Of a stretch of 64,000 nt of DNA, positions 17,354-25,660 are shown piece after piece. Below the pieces are notes generated by a model. The model saw only the letters and a list, made by a program, of their open reading frames with translations, searched no databases and had not been told where the DNA came from. The DNA is from Streptomyces blattellae. GTDB taxonomy: Bacteria; Actinomycetota; Actinomycetes; Streptomycetales; Streptomycetaceae. The stretch is taken from contig NZ_WJBG01000222.1 in NCBI RefSeq assembly GCF_009709555.1, forward strand, positions 33,083 to 97,082. Reading direction: 5' to 3'. A program made the position numbers and the translations under genes. How positions within the stretch are numbered: the first letter of the stretch is position 1; every line of letters starts with the position of its first letter.

Positions 17354-18642
17354 CCGCCTACGCCACGCCGGAGTTCACCGCGTCGGTCATCGACGCCGAC
17401 CCCCGCGACGGCTACTTCCTCCAGGCCGTCGACATCGACGGCGACGGCCGCCCCGACCTGGTCGCCTCCGGTCTCAGCCGGGGCGAGGTCGTCTGGTACC
17501 AGAACCCGTCCTGGACGAAGCGGACCATCGTGTCCCTCACCGACCGCAAGCCCGTCGCCCTGGACGCCGCGGACCTCACCGGTGACGGTTTGCCGGACCT
17601 GGTCCTCAGTCACGACTACGGCGACTGCATGTTCAACTGCGGCCCGCAGGACGGCAAGATCTCCTGGTTGCAGAACCCCGGCGCGGGCAAGTGGGACGCG
17701 CCGTGGACCCGCCGGCACGTGGCCGGCCTGGTCGCCACTCACCGGGTACGGCTGGGCCACTTCACCACCGACCGGCGTCTGCAGCTGGCCGCCTTCCCGG
17801 TGGTCGGTCCGCAGGGCGGCGAAGCCGGCGTCCACTCGCCCGTGCACGTCATGCTGTACGACCTCCCCGACGACGTGCTGACCGCCGAGGCGTGGACGGG
17901 CCGGGCCGTGGACACCTCGCACTTCACCGTGGTGCACGGTGTGGTGTCGGCCCGCTTCCCCGGCACCCCGCGACCGGACCGGGAGTCGTTTCTGCTGGCC
18001 GGCGGTGAGGGGATCAGCTGGCTGGGCCCCGGTCCCGGCGCCGCGCCGGGTAGCCCCTGGCAACACGTCACGCTCGGTACGGGTGTGGCGCCGCAGAAGT
18101 CGCCTGAACTGGGCCGTTACTTCCAGGGCAGCGGCAACCTCGCGGTCGGGCGGCTCGGCGGACGGTCCTGCGCGGTGATCGTCACGCTGGAGCCGTTCCA
18201 CGGCAACACCGTCGCGGCGTACGTGCGGCCCAACGGCACGGCCTCTCCGTTCGGCAGGCCGTGGCGGCGCAAGGTGCTGAAGGTCTTTCCCCATCCCAGC
18301 GCCCAGTACGACGCCGTAGGACATCACGTGGTCGTGGCGGACTTCGACAACGACGGGGACGACGAGTTCCTGATCGGCATGCGGGGGCCCGCTCCGGCGC
18401 AGGGCGTCTGGTACTACAAGCTCGACGCTCAGGGGAACACGCTCATCGAGCAGCAGGTGAGCACCGAGTCCACCGCCCGCATCGCCGTCGCGGACTTCAA
18501 CGGCGACGGGAGGCTGGACTTCGCCATCACCGCCTACGACACGGTGGGTTACTACCGGACCAAGGACCCGAAGGTGCGCCTGTACACCAACGCCTTCGCC
18601 TGGCCCGGTCCGGTCACACCACCACCCGGCGGCGACGGCTGA
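17350..18642 (+). CDS. VCBS/FG-GAP beta-propeller protein resembling the dehydratase half of aldos-2-ulose dehydratase
   Basis: The 430-residue protein lacks a signal peptide and is built of FG-GAP-type repeats with calcium-loop sequences DIDGDGRPD, DLTGDGLPD, DFDNDGDDE and DFNGDGRLD. As recalled, fungal aldos-2-ulose dehydratase/isomerase (AUDH, about 900 residues) has a seven-bladed propeller with matching landmarks, here DGYFLQAV near residue 18, ISWLQNPG, THRVRLGHF, EPFHGNTV, HHVVVADFDNDGDDEF and GVWYYKL. The C-terminal cupin/isomerase part of AUDH is absent. AUDH dehydrates products derived from pyranose 2-oxidase, the family encoded two genes upstream. The GTG start overlaps the IolE-like stop. 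A cytoplasmic dehydratase acting on the oxidised sugar is the favoured role. Confidence 0.85.
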   Translation: MTAYATPEFTASVIDADPRDGYFLQAVDIDGDGRPDLVASGLSRGEVVWYQNPSWTKRTIVSLTDRKPVALDAADLTGDGLPDLVLSHDYGDCMFNCGPQDGKISWLQNPGAGKWDAPWTRRHVAGLVATHRVRLGHFTTDRRLQLAAFPVVGPQGGEAGVHSPVHVMLYDLPDDVLTAEAWTGRAVDTSHFTVVHGVVSARFPGTPRPDRESFLLAGGEGISWLGPGPGAAPGSPWQHVTLGTGVAPQKSPELGRYFQGSGNLAVGRLGGRSCAVIVTLEPFHGNTVAAYVRPNGTASPFGRPWRRKVLKVFPHPSAQYDAVGHHVVVADFDNDGDDEFLIGMRGPAPAQGVWYYKLDAQGNTLIEQQVSTESTARIAVADFNGDGRLDFAITAYDTVGYYRTKDPKVRLYTNAFAWPGPVTPPPGGDG

Positions 18643-18649
18643 GCGACCC

Positions 18650-18680
18650 GTCCGCGGCGGGGCGGTCCCCCGCCGCGGAC
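18650..18680 (+). terminator. Terminator of the sugar-oxidase operon
   Basis: A 13-bp perfect stem (GTCCGCGGCGGGG and its complement) with a five-base loop begins eight bases after the propeller gene stop. Outer bases GCGAC/GTCGC extend the pairing around a two-base bulge. There is no T-tract, as is usual in Streptomyces. Confidence 0.85.
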
Positions 18681-18803
18681 GTCGCTGGGACACCCCGCGA
18701 TACGGGTTCTGCACGGGGGTCTCCGCTGCGGCCGCCGACCTTCCGAGTAAAGGTGCCGACGAACGGCATGCTCAACCCCGAAGATCGGAAACGACCCATG
18801 CGA

Positions 18804-18840
18804 AAAGGGCCCCCACAGGCTCTCGCCTGCGAAGACCCTT
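18804..18840 (-). terminator. Terminator downstream of tRNA-Pro
   Basis: On the minus strand a hairpin with AAGGG...GCAGGC-GAGA-GCCTGT...CCCTT, with an internal loop, follows the tRNA gene by seven bases and ends in CCCTTTTCG, giving a short U-run. It is placed to end the tRNA transcript. Confidence 0.7.
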
Positions 18841-18847
18841 CACACCG

Positions 18848-18921
<74 letters not shown>

Positions 18922-19022
18922 GTGCGCTGTCTCGCGGTGAACCGCGTGAGTGCGCGAGACAGAACTTTACCGCACGTCGGGGGCGGCGCCGAAAGGGGCG
19001 GGGGGCGCGGCAGAATCGAGGT

Positions 19023-19556
19023 ATGGGAAGTGCATCCTCAGGAGGGCCGGTCGGGGCGCGGGATCGGGACGGTGAGGGGCGGGCGCGCAATGCGCGGCCG
19101 CGGGACGGGCTCGGGCGGCCGTTGGCGTACGGCGCGGAGGGGGTGGCGCGGCAGCCCGAGGGAGTCGTGCGCGGTCCGGAGCGGACCGTGGCCGAGGCGC
19201 AGGAGCTGCTGGATGCGGGGAAGCCGTTCCATGCGCACGAGGTTTTCGAGGACGCCTGGAAATCGGGTCCGGCGTCCGAGCGCGCCCTGTGGCGGGGGCT
19301 GGCACAGCTCGCCGTGGGGCTCACCCATGCGGCCCGCGGGAATCTCACGGGCGGTGTCCGGCTGCTGCGGCGTGGGGCCGGGGCCGTCGAGGAGTGGGCG
19401 TCGGGCGCCGGGGAGCCGCGGCCGTACCGGATGGATCTGGCGGGCGTCGTGGCGTGGGCGCGGCAGCTGGCGGCCGACGTGGAGCGGGACGGGGTGGCCG
19501 TCGACGCGGCGGCGCGTGCGCCTCGGTTGCGCGGGGGCTCGGAGCGGGGCTCGTAG
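19023..19556 (+). CDS. DUF309 domain protein
   Basis: The 177-residue protein has a charged Gly/Arg-rich N-terminal part (1-55) and a helical DUF309 domain with AQELLDAGKPFHAHEVFEDAW and ALWRGLAQLAVGLTHAARGN. The HxxHE-like arrangement in FHAHEVFE is the family hallmark. The function of DUF309 is not established. The start at 19023 was chosen because an in-frame earlier ATG lies within the tRNA region. It precedes cobF by 70 bases. Confidence 0.82.
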   Translation: MGSASSGGPVGARDRDGEGRARNARPRDGLGRPLAYGAEGVARQPEGVVRGPERTVAEAQELLDAGKPFHAHEVFEDAWKSGPASERALWRGLAQLAVGLTHAARGNLTGGVRLLRRGAGAVEEWASGAGEPRPYRMDLAGVVAWARQLAADVERDGVAVDAAARAPRLRGGSERGS

Positions 19557-19626
19557 GAAGCGGGGCTCGTAGGACTCGTAGGAGGCGCCGCACGCGATGT
19601 CAGTGGCGTGCGGCAGACTCGGGGGC

Positions 19627-20403
19627 GTGCGAAAGATTCATGTCATCGGTATCGGCGCCGGCGATCCCGACCAGCTGACCCTGCAGGCGGTCAAGGCTCT
19701 GCGGAGCACGGACGTGTTCTTCGTCCTGGACAAGGGCGAGGTGAAGTCCGACCTGGTCCGGCTCCGCCGGGACATACTCGACGCACACGTGCCCGCGGGG
19801 ACGTATCGCGTGGTGGCGGCACGCGACCCGGAACGGGACCGGTCCGCGGGCGGCTCGGCGTACTCCCCCGCCGTCGGTGACTGGCGCAGCGCCCGCGCCG
19901 ACATATACCAGCGGATGATCGCCGAGGAGCTGGGCGAGGACGAGAGCGGTGCGTTCCTGGTGTGGGGAGACCCCGCCTTGTACGACAGCACGCTCGGGAT
20001 TCTCAAGGAGGTGCTGGAGCGGGGCGCGGTGGCGTTCGCGTACGACGTCGTGCCCGGCATCAGCAGTGTCTCGGCACTGGTCGCCCGGCACCGGACAGGG
20101 CTGAACCGGGTGGCCCGGCCCGTGCAGATCACCACCGGGCGACGGCTCGCCGAGGGTTTCCCGGACGGCGTGGACGACGTGGTCGTGATGCTCGACGCCC
20201 ACCAGACCTTCCTGCGGTACGCCGACCAGGACCTGGACATCTACTGGGGCGCCTACATAGGCACACCCGACGAGATCCTCGCCTCCGGCCCGATCGCCGA
20301 GGCCGCGCCCCGCATCGAGCGGCTGCGTGCCGAGGCCAGGGAGCGCAAGGGCTGGATCATGGACACGTATCTGCTGCGGCGCCGGAAGCCGGAGGAGTCG
20401 TAG
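19627..20403 (+). CDS. cobF: Precorrin-6A synthase (deacetylating), CobF
   Basis: The 258-residue methyltransferase belongs to the tetrapyrrole methylase family and matches CobF, which methylates C-1 and removes acetate from precorrin-5 in aerobic cobalamin synthesis. Motifs are KIHVIGIGAGDPDQLTLQAVKAL at the N-terminus, FLVWGDPALYDST, DVVPGISSVSAL and ARPVQITTGRRL. A GTG at 19627 gives the usual family start; an ATG at 19597 with GGAGG 11 bases upstream would add ten residues and cannot be excluded. CobK, which acts directly after CobF, is encoded at 22675 on the other strand. Confidence 0.92.
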   Translation: MRKIHVIGIGAGDPDQLTLQAVKALRSTDVFFVLDKGEVKSDLVRLRRDILDAHVPAGTYRVVAARDPERDRSAGGSAYSPAVGDWRSARADIYQRMIAEELGEDESGAFLVWGDPALYDSTLGILKEVLERGAVAFAYDVVPGISSVSALVARHRTGLNRVARPVQITTGRRLAEGFPDGVDDVVVMLDAHQTFLRYADQDLDIYWGAYIGTPDEILASGPIAEAAPRIERLRAEARERKGWIMDTYLLRRRKPEES

Positions 20404-20512
20404 GCGAGCGGCGACGACTGGGCACATCCACCACGGCACCCACCGCGGCCGTCGCCACTCCACCAGCCCGCCTCCGCATGCGGCCCCGCCCCGCCGGTGT
20501 GATCGTGGCCTC

Positions 20513-22588
20513 GTGACACTCGCCGAAGAGAGCGTGCCGCCCGCCGTTCAGCCGCCCGTGCTGGACTCGCGGCAGCGGAACATCGTGTTCGTGACGATCA
20601 TGCTGGGCATGCTGCTGGCCGCCCTCGACCAGACCATCGTGGGCACGGCGCTGCCGACGATCGTGTCGGATCTCGGCGGTGCGGAGCACATGTCGTGGGT
20701 GGTCACCGCGTACCTCCTCGCGGAGACCGTGGCGACCGTACTGGTCGGCAAGTTCGGCGACATGTTCGGCCGCAAGGTGGTCTTCCAGGTCTCGGCGGTC
20801 GTGTTCATCACGGGCTCGTTCCTGTGCGGGCTCGCGGGCAACATGACGCTGCTGATCGTCTGGCGGGCGATGCAGGGCGTCGGCGCGGGCGGCCTCCTGG
20901 TCACGTCGATGGCGCTGATCGCCGATGTCATCCCGCTGCGGGAGCGGGGCAAGTACCAGGGTGCGATCGGTGCCGTGTTCGGCGTCGCCACGATCATCGG
21001 ACCGCTGCTCGGCGGTCTGTTCACCGACCATCTGACATGGCGCTGGGCGTTCTACATCAACGTCCCGATCGCGATCGTCGTCGTCTTCGCGGCCGCCCGC
21101 ACGATCCCCGTGGTCAGGTCGGCGACCCGGCCGGTCATCGACTATCTGGGCATCGCGTTCGTCGCGGTCGGCGCGAGCGCGCTGATCCTGGCGACGAGTT
21201 GGGGCGGCAACGAGTACGCATGGGGTTCGGGCGTCGTCATCGGCCTGTTCGTCGGCGGTGTGGTGGCGCTCGGCCTGTTCTGCTGGGTGGAGACGCGGGC
21301 GGCTGAACCGATGCTGCCCATGCGGCTGTTCGCCAATCCGGTGTTCACGGTCTGCGCCATCCTCAGCTTCATCGTCGGGTTCGCGATGCTCGGCGCGTTG
21401 ACGTATCTGCCGACCTATCTGCAGTACGTCGACGGGGACTCGGCGACGGTCTCGGGCGTCCGCACGCTGCCGATGGTGCTCGGCCTGCTGGTCGCGTCCG
21501 TGTTCAGCGGCAACGTGGTCAGCAAGACGGGGCAGTACCGGTACTTCCCGATCGTGGGCTCGCTGGTGATGGGCGTCGGGCTGTATCTGATGTCGTTGAT
21601 GGGACCGGGCACCAGCGCCTGGCTGGAGTCGGTGTACATGGTCGTGCTCGGCGTCGGCATCGGCCTGTCGATGCAGGTGCTGACGATCGCCGTGCAGAAC
21701 ACCGTCGAATACGCCGATCTGGGCACCGCGACCTCGGGCGTCACCTTCTTCCGTACGCTGGGCAGTTCGTTCGGCACGGCCGTCTTCGGCACGATCTACA
21801 CCAACGCGCTCACGCCGAACCTCACGGACGGCATCGCGTCCGCCGCGCAGGCCGGAAACCTGGACCCGGCCACGCTCACGAGGGCGGCGACCAGCCCGGA
21901 CGGCGTGCACGAACTGCCGTCGCCGGTCGCCGCGCCGATCATCGACGCCTACGCGGACACCCTCCAGACCGTGTTCCTGTGGACGGTCCCGGTCGCGGCC
22001 GTCGGCTTCCTGGTCGCGCTGTTCCTCCGGCAGGTCCAGCTGCGCGACAGCGCACGCGCCGGCTCCACCGACCTGGGTGAGGGCTTCGCGTCACCGCGCG
22101 ACGCGGACTCGCAGCGCGTCCTCGAAGCGTCCGTCGCGAAGATCGTCGGCAGCGCCGGCATCGACGCCGCGCGCCGGATCGTGCAGGGCTCCGACACCCG
22201 GCTCGACATCGCCGGTGCCTGGGCCGTGATGCAGGTCGAGATACTCAACCGGCTCGTCGGTCATGCCAGCCTCGGCCTGATCGCCGCCCGCCGCCGCATC
22301 CCTCCCGAGGTACTCCTCCCCGTCTTCGACCGCATGGTCGACGAGGGCTACCTCACCCGCGACGGCTTCCTCCTCTCGCACACCGACGCCGGCGCCCGCG
22401 AGGCGCAGGTCATCAGCCGGGCCTGGGGCACCTGGCTGGAGGACCGCGTCCGCCAGGACATCGGCCATCCGGCCGGCACCGACCTGCGCGCCGCCGTCAG
22501 CACCATCGCGAAGCGCCTGCTGGTCGAGGACTTGAGCGACGGGCTGACCGGTCGGCCCGCGGAACTGGCGTCGAGCGCGGCGCACTGA
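20513..22588 (+). CDS. MFS drug-resistance transporter (DHA2/EmrB-QacA type) with C-terminal extra domain
   Basis: The 691-residue protein has a 14-helix drug:H+ antiporter core with the DHA2 signatures LAALDQTIVGTALPTI, SWVVTAYLLAET, FGDMFGRK and GVGAGGLLVTS, followed after about residue 510 by a 180-residue cytoplasmic tail. The tail contains a helix-rich region and a segment (EILNRLVGHASLGLIAARRR, then LLPVFDRMVDEGYLTRDGFLL) that resembles a winged-helix fold. The substrate is unknown. It sits between cobF and cobK but there is no evidence for a corrinoid substrate. The GTG start lacks a strong ribosome site; the next candidates are downstream. Confidence 0.9.
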   Translation: MTLAEESVPPAVQPPVLDSRQRNIVFVTIMLGMLLAALDQTIVGTALPTIVSDLGGAEHMSWVVTAYLLAETVATVLVGKFGDMFGRKVVFQVSAVVFITGSFLCGLAGNMTLLIVWRAMQGVGAGGLLVTSMALIADVIPLRERGKYQGAIGAVFGVATIIGPLLGGLFTDHLTWRWAFYINVPIAIVVVFAAARTIPVVRSATRPVIDYLGIAFVAVGASALILATSWGGNEYAWGSGVVIGLFVGGVVALGLFCWVETRAAEPMLPMRLFANPVFTVCAILSFIVGFAMLGALTYLPTYLQYVDGDSATVSGVRTLPMVLGLLVASVFSGNVVSKTGQYRYFPIVGSLVMGVGLYLMSLMGPGTSAWLESVYMVVLGVGIGLSMQVLTIAVQNTVEYADLGTATSGVTFFRTLGSSFGTAVFGTIYTNALTPNLTDGIASAAQAGNLDPATLTRAATSPDGVHELPSPVAAPIIDAYADTLQTVFLWTVPVAAVGFLVALFLRQVQLRDSARAGSTDLGEGFASPRDADSQRVLEASVAKIVGSAGIDAARRIVQGSDTRLDIAGAWAVMQVEILNRLVGHASLGLIAARRRIPPEVLLPVFDRMVDEGYLTRDGFLLSHTDAGAREAQVISRAWGTWLEDRVRQDIGHPAGTDLRAAVSTIAKRLLVEDLSDGLTGRPAELASSAAH

Positions 22589-22674
22589 GAAGGTGACCCC
22601 GGCGGTTGGTGGCCCCAGCGGTGGAGGCCCCAGCGGCTGGGCCACGCCCTCCATCGGCCGTATCCCCGGGCCGG

Positions 22675-23421
22675 TCACGCCCCGCTGAGCCCGAGCCGGT
22701 CCACCACCCCCGCCACGTCGGGCACCGCGTCCACGCCTCGCGGCAACGGGGGACGTCGTACGACCACGACCGGCAGGGCGAGTTCGCGGGCGGCCGTGAG
22801 TTTGGCCGCTGTCGCGTTTCCGCCGCTGTCCTTGGTGACGAGGACGTCGATGCGGTGGACGCGCAGCAGGGCTTTCTCGGCGGTCACCGTGAACGGGCCG
22901 CGGGCCAGCAGGACTTCGGTGTCCCGGGGCATGGGCGGCTCCGGCGGGTCCACGGACCGTACGACGAAGTGCAGGTCGGTGAGGTGGGCGAAGGCCGCCA
23001 GGCCGAGTCGGCCGGTGGTGAGGAACACGCGGTGGCCGAGTCGGGGCAGCAGATCGGCCGCCGCGTCCAGCGACGGGACGGGGTGCCAGCGGTCCTCGGG
23101 TCCCCGCTGCCAGCCCGGGCGGCGCAGGACGAGCAGCGGCAGCCCGGTCACCGACGCCGCCTCGGCCGCGTTGGCCGTGATCGACTCGGCGAACGGGTGC
23201 GTGGCGTCGACCAAGGCGTCCACGCGGTGTGCGCGCAGCCACTCGGCCAGACCCGCCGCGCCGCCGAAACCCCCGATGCGTACGTCCCCTTCGACCGCCC
23301 CCGGCGTCGACACCCGCCCCGCGAGCGACGTGGTGACACGGATGCCGGGCCGTGTCACCAGGTCGGCGGCCAGGCGGCGGGCCTCGGCCGTGCCGCCGAG
23401 GACGAGGATGTGCGGGGACAT
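22675..23421 (-). CDS. cobK: Precorrin-6A reductase, CobK
   Basis: The 248-residue protein matches CobK/CbiJ, the NADPH-dependent reductase that turns precorrin-6A into precorrin-6B. It begins HILVLGGTAEARRLA, has GRVSTPGAVEGDVRIGGFGG, the motif DATHPFAESITANA, and near the C-terminus VTKDSGGNATAAKL. Length fits the family (about 240-260). It is convergent with the MFS gene. Together with CobF it shows that the organism uses the aerobic cobalamin route, but the rest of the pathway is elsewhere. Confidence 0.94.
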   Translation of the reverse strand: MSPHILVLGGTAEARRLAADLVTRPGIRVTTSLAGRVSTPGAVEGDVRIGGFGGAAGLAEWLRAHRVDALVDATHPFAESITANAAEAASVTGLPLLVLRRPGWQRGPEDRWHPVPSLDAAADLLPRLGHRVFLTTGRLGLAAFAHLTDLHFVVRSVDPPEPPMPRDTEVLLARGPFTVTAEKALLRVHRIDVLVTKDSGGNATAAKLTAARELALPVVVVRRPPLPRGVDAVPDVAGVVDRLGLSGA

Positions 23422-23538
23422 GGGGCGAGCCTACGGCCACGAGGCCGCTGCCCCCCGTGATGTGCGCCGCGTTCGGCCGGACGTACGCCACCGGCTGTTT
23501 CCACGACCCGCGCTCGCGCCGGTCGTCGTCGTACGCGT

Positions 23539-23628
23539 CACGGCCACCGCCACGGCCACCGCCACGGCCACGGCCACGGCCACGGCCACCGCCACCGCCA
23601 CCGCCACGGCCACGGCCACGGCCACGGC
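23539..23628. repeat. Hexanucleotide tandem repeat (CACGGC/CACCGC), about 15 units
   Basis: A 90-base run is made of six-base units CACGGC and CACCGC in mixed order, located between the start of cobK and the end of the TauE/SafE gene. In the minus direction it can be read as Ala-Val or Trp-Pro repeats in long open frames, but no start with a ribosome site supports a protein. It is a probable slippage-prone sequence whose length may vary between strains. Confidence 0.93.
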
Positions 23629-23659
23629 ATGCTGCGCCCGCTGTCGTCGGCCCGGTGGT

Positions 23660-24436
23660 TCAGCGCAGGAGCAGTTGCAGGCCGCCCACCACCGTCGCGG
23701 CGATCACCAGCTGCTCGAACAACCGCTGGTTGATGCGGTTCACCGCCCATGTGCCGATGAACGCGCCCGGCACGACGAACGCGACGAGCGCGGCGTCGAG
23801 AAACAGCGAGCGGCCGTCGATCAGGCCGAGGCCGACACTGAAGGGCACCTTGGACACGTTGACGATGAGGAAGAAGAAGGCGGAGGTGCCCAGGAAGCCG
23901 AGCTTGCGGAAGCCCGCGGAGAGGAGATACATCGACATCACCGGGCCGCCCGCGTTGGCGACCATGGTGGTGAAGCCGCCGAGGACGCCGTACGAGCGGG
24001 CCTTGATCCGGCCGGAGCGGGTGGCGACCGAGTCCGGCTCCTCCGCCTCCGCGTCGGCCGTGCGCCGCCGCCACACCGTCACCGCGGCCATCACCAGCAG
24101 GATCGTCCCGATCGACGTCCGGACGATCGCGTCGTCCGCCCACACCAGGAACAGCGTGCCGCCGACGACGCCCGCGGCGACGGCGGGGAACAGCCGCCAC
24201 AGCGTGGGCCAGTGGGCGTGCCGCCGGTAGGTGAGGACGGCGAGCACATCGCCGGCGATCAGGATCGGCAGCAGTACGCCGGTGGAGGCGCGGGCGGGCA
24301 GCACCGCCGCGAAGATCGCGAGACTGACCGTGTTGGCGCCGCTCACCGCGGTCTTCGAGAATCCGACGAGGAAAGCCGCGGCGGCGAGGGCGGCGAACTC
24401 CCAGCCGGTTATGTGCCAGAGCGTCATCGTGTCCAT
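23660..24436 (-). CDS. TauE/SafE family membrane transporter
   Basis: The 258-residue protein has about eight hydrophobic segments and the family pattern AAFLVGFSKTAVSGANTVSL at the N-terminus and FTTMVANAGGPVMSMYLL in the second half, the two inverted repeats of TauE/SafE exporters. Family members export sulfite, sulfoacetate or related organosulfonates; no neighbour supports a specific substrate here. The start ATG at 24436 is the first in frame after the divergent hydrolase promoter. Confidence 0.92.
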   Translation of the reverse strand: MDTMTLWHITGWEFAALAAAAFLVGFSKTAVSGANTVSLAIFAAVLPARASTGVLLPILIAGDVLAVLTYRRHAHWPTLWRLFPAVAAGVVGGTLFLVWADDAIVRTSIGTILLVMAAVTVWRRRTADAEAEEPDSVATRSGRIKARSYGVLGGFTTMVANAGGPVMSMYLLSAGFRKLGFLGTSAFFFLIVNVSKVPFSVGLGLIDGRSLFLDAALVAFVVPGAFIGTWAVNRINQRLFEQLVIAATVVGGLQLLLR

Positions 24437-24547
24437 GCGGAGACCGATGCTAATTGCAGCTAACCGGTGGCCGTAAGGACCGTCTCGCCTTATGGTCCCC
24501 GTTCGGGAACCGTCCCCGGGCCCCGCACCGACACAGCAGGAGGCGCC

Positions 24548-25354
24548 ATGACCGACGTCCGCGAGCACGTCCTCACGGGAACGTGTGGACCGATCACCGC
24601 ACGCGAGTGGACGGGCCCCGGAACTCGCTACCTCGCGCTCGTGGCGCACGGCTACGGCGAGCACATCGGCCGCTACGAAGGGGTGGCCGATGTGCTGACC
24701 CGGCACGGCGCCGCCGTCTTCGGCCCCGATCACACCGGGCACGGCGACTCGGCGGGAGAGCGCGTGCTGATCGAGGACTTCGAGGATGTGGTCACCGATC
24801 TGCACCGGGTCGCCGACCTGGCCCGGGGCAGGTACCCGGACCTGCCGGTCGTGCTGATCGGGCACTCGATGGGCGGCCTCGTCGCCGCGCGCTACGCCCA
24901 GCGGTACGGCGCCGAACTGGCCGCGCTGGTGCTGTCCGGACCGGTGATCGGCGACTGGAAGCTGCCGGGGCGGCTGCTCGCCCTCGACGAGATTCCCGAC
25001 ACGCCGATCAGTCCCGCCGCGCTCTCGCGTGACGCCGGGGTCGGCGAGGCGTACGCGGCCGATCCGCTCGTCTGGCACGGCCCGATGAAGCGGCCGACGG
25101 TGGAGGCGTTCGCGCGGACCTTGGAGACCGTGGCCAAGTCCGGTGCCGTCGGCCTTCCGCTGCTGTGGCTGCACGGCGCCGACGACCGGCTGGTGCCGCT
25201 CGCCGGGAGCCGGGTCGGCGTCGAGGAACTGAGCGGCGGTGCGCGGACCGAGCGGATCTATGCCGGGGCCCGGCACGAGGTGTTCCACGAGACGAACAGC
25301 GCCGAGGTGTTCGCGGACCTGCTCCGCTTCCTGGACGAGGTGCTCGGGCACTGA
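24548..25354 (+). CDS. Alpha/beta hydrolase, monoacylglycerol-lipase type
   Basis: The 268-residue protein has the fold and motifs of monoglyceride lipases: HGYGEHIGRY near residue 34 (oxyanion region), FGPDHTGHGDS, nucleophile Ser107 in GHSMGG, Asp in HGADDRLVP and His in GARHEVFHE. There is no signal peptide. It probably hydrolyses monoacylglycerols or similar esters in the cytoplasm. AGGAGG lies before the ATG at 24548. A WhiB gene follows after 15 bases. Confidence 0.92.
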   Translation: MTDVREHVLTGTCGPITAREWTGPGTRYLALVAHGYGEHIGRYEGVADVLTRHGAAVFGPDHTGHGDSAGERVLIEDFEDVVTDLHRVADLARGRYPDLPVVLIGHSMGGLVAARYAQRYGAELAALVLSGPVIGDWKLPGRLLALDEIPDTPISPAALSRDAGVGEAYAADPLVWHGPMKRPTVEAFARTLETVAKSGAVGLPLLWLHGADDRLVPLAGSRVGVEELSGGARTERIYAGARHEVFHETNSAEVFADLLRFLDEVLGH

Positions 25355-25369
25355 CATCTCACGCCACGT

Positions 25370-25660
25370 TTGCACCAGTTGGCCCTGGGCACCCGCGCCC
25401 GCATGGAGTGGTTGCGCAGTGCGGCCTGCGTGGGAGAAGACCCCGAACTGTTCTTCCCGGTGGGCACGTCCGGACCGGCGCTGCGGGACCTCGCGGAGGC
25501 CAAGCGCGTCTGTGCCCGCTGTCCGGTCTCCGGCGAGTGTCTGACGTGGGCGCTGGACAACGGCCAGACCTCGGGCGTCTGGGGCGGCACCGGGGAGGAG
25601 GAACGCGTTCGACTGCTCCGTGGCAGCAGACGCCGTGCGGCAAGGAGGAGCACATCATGA
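25370..25660 (+). CDS. WhiB-family iron-sulfur transcriptional regulator
   Basis: The protein of about 96 residues has the four WhiB cysteines: one in SAACVGEDPELFFP, then CARCPVSGEC with three, followed by the GVWGG turn and a basic tail RLLRGSRRRAARR. These bind a 4Fe-4S cluster and mediate sigma-factor contact in the family. The start is uncertain: a TTG at 25370 or an ATG at 25403 (85 residues), neither with a strong ribosome site. Its stop overlaps the Dps start, so WhiB and Dps are translationally coupled, which suggests an oxidative-stress or stationary-phase role. Confidence 0.92.
   Translation: MHQLALGTRARMEWLRSAACVGEDPELFFPVGTSGPALRDLAEAKRVCARCPVSGECLTWALDNGQTSGVWGGTGEEERVRLLRGSRRRAARRSTS

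Noticed and set aside
16430..18642. C-glycoside deglycosidase CarBC/DgpBC pair
   Set aside because: The small beta subunit of those enzymes is not present; the downstream gene is a propeller protein instead.
23539..23628. CRISPR array
   Set aside because: Units are six bases long with no spacers; it is a simple tandem repeat.
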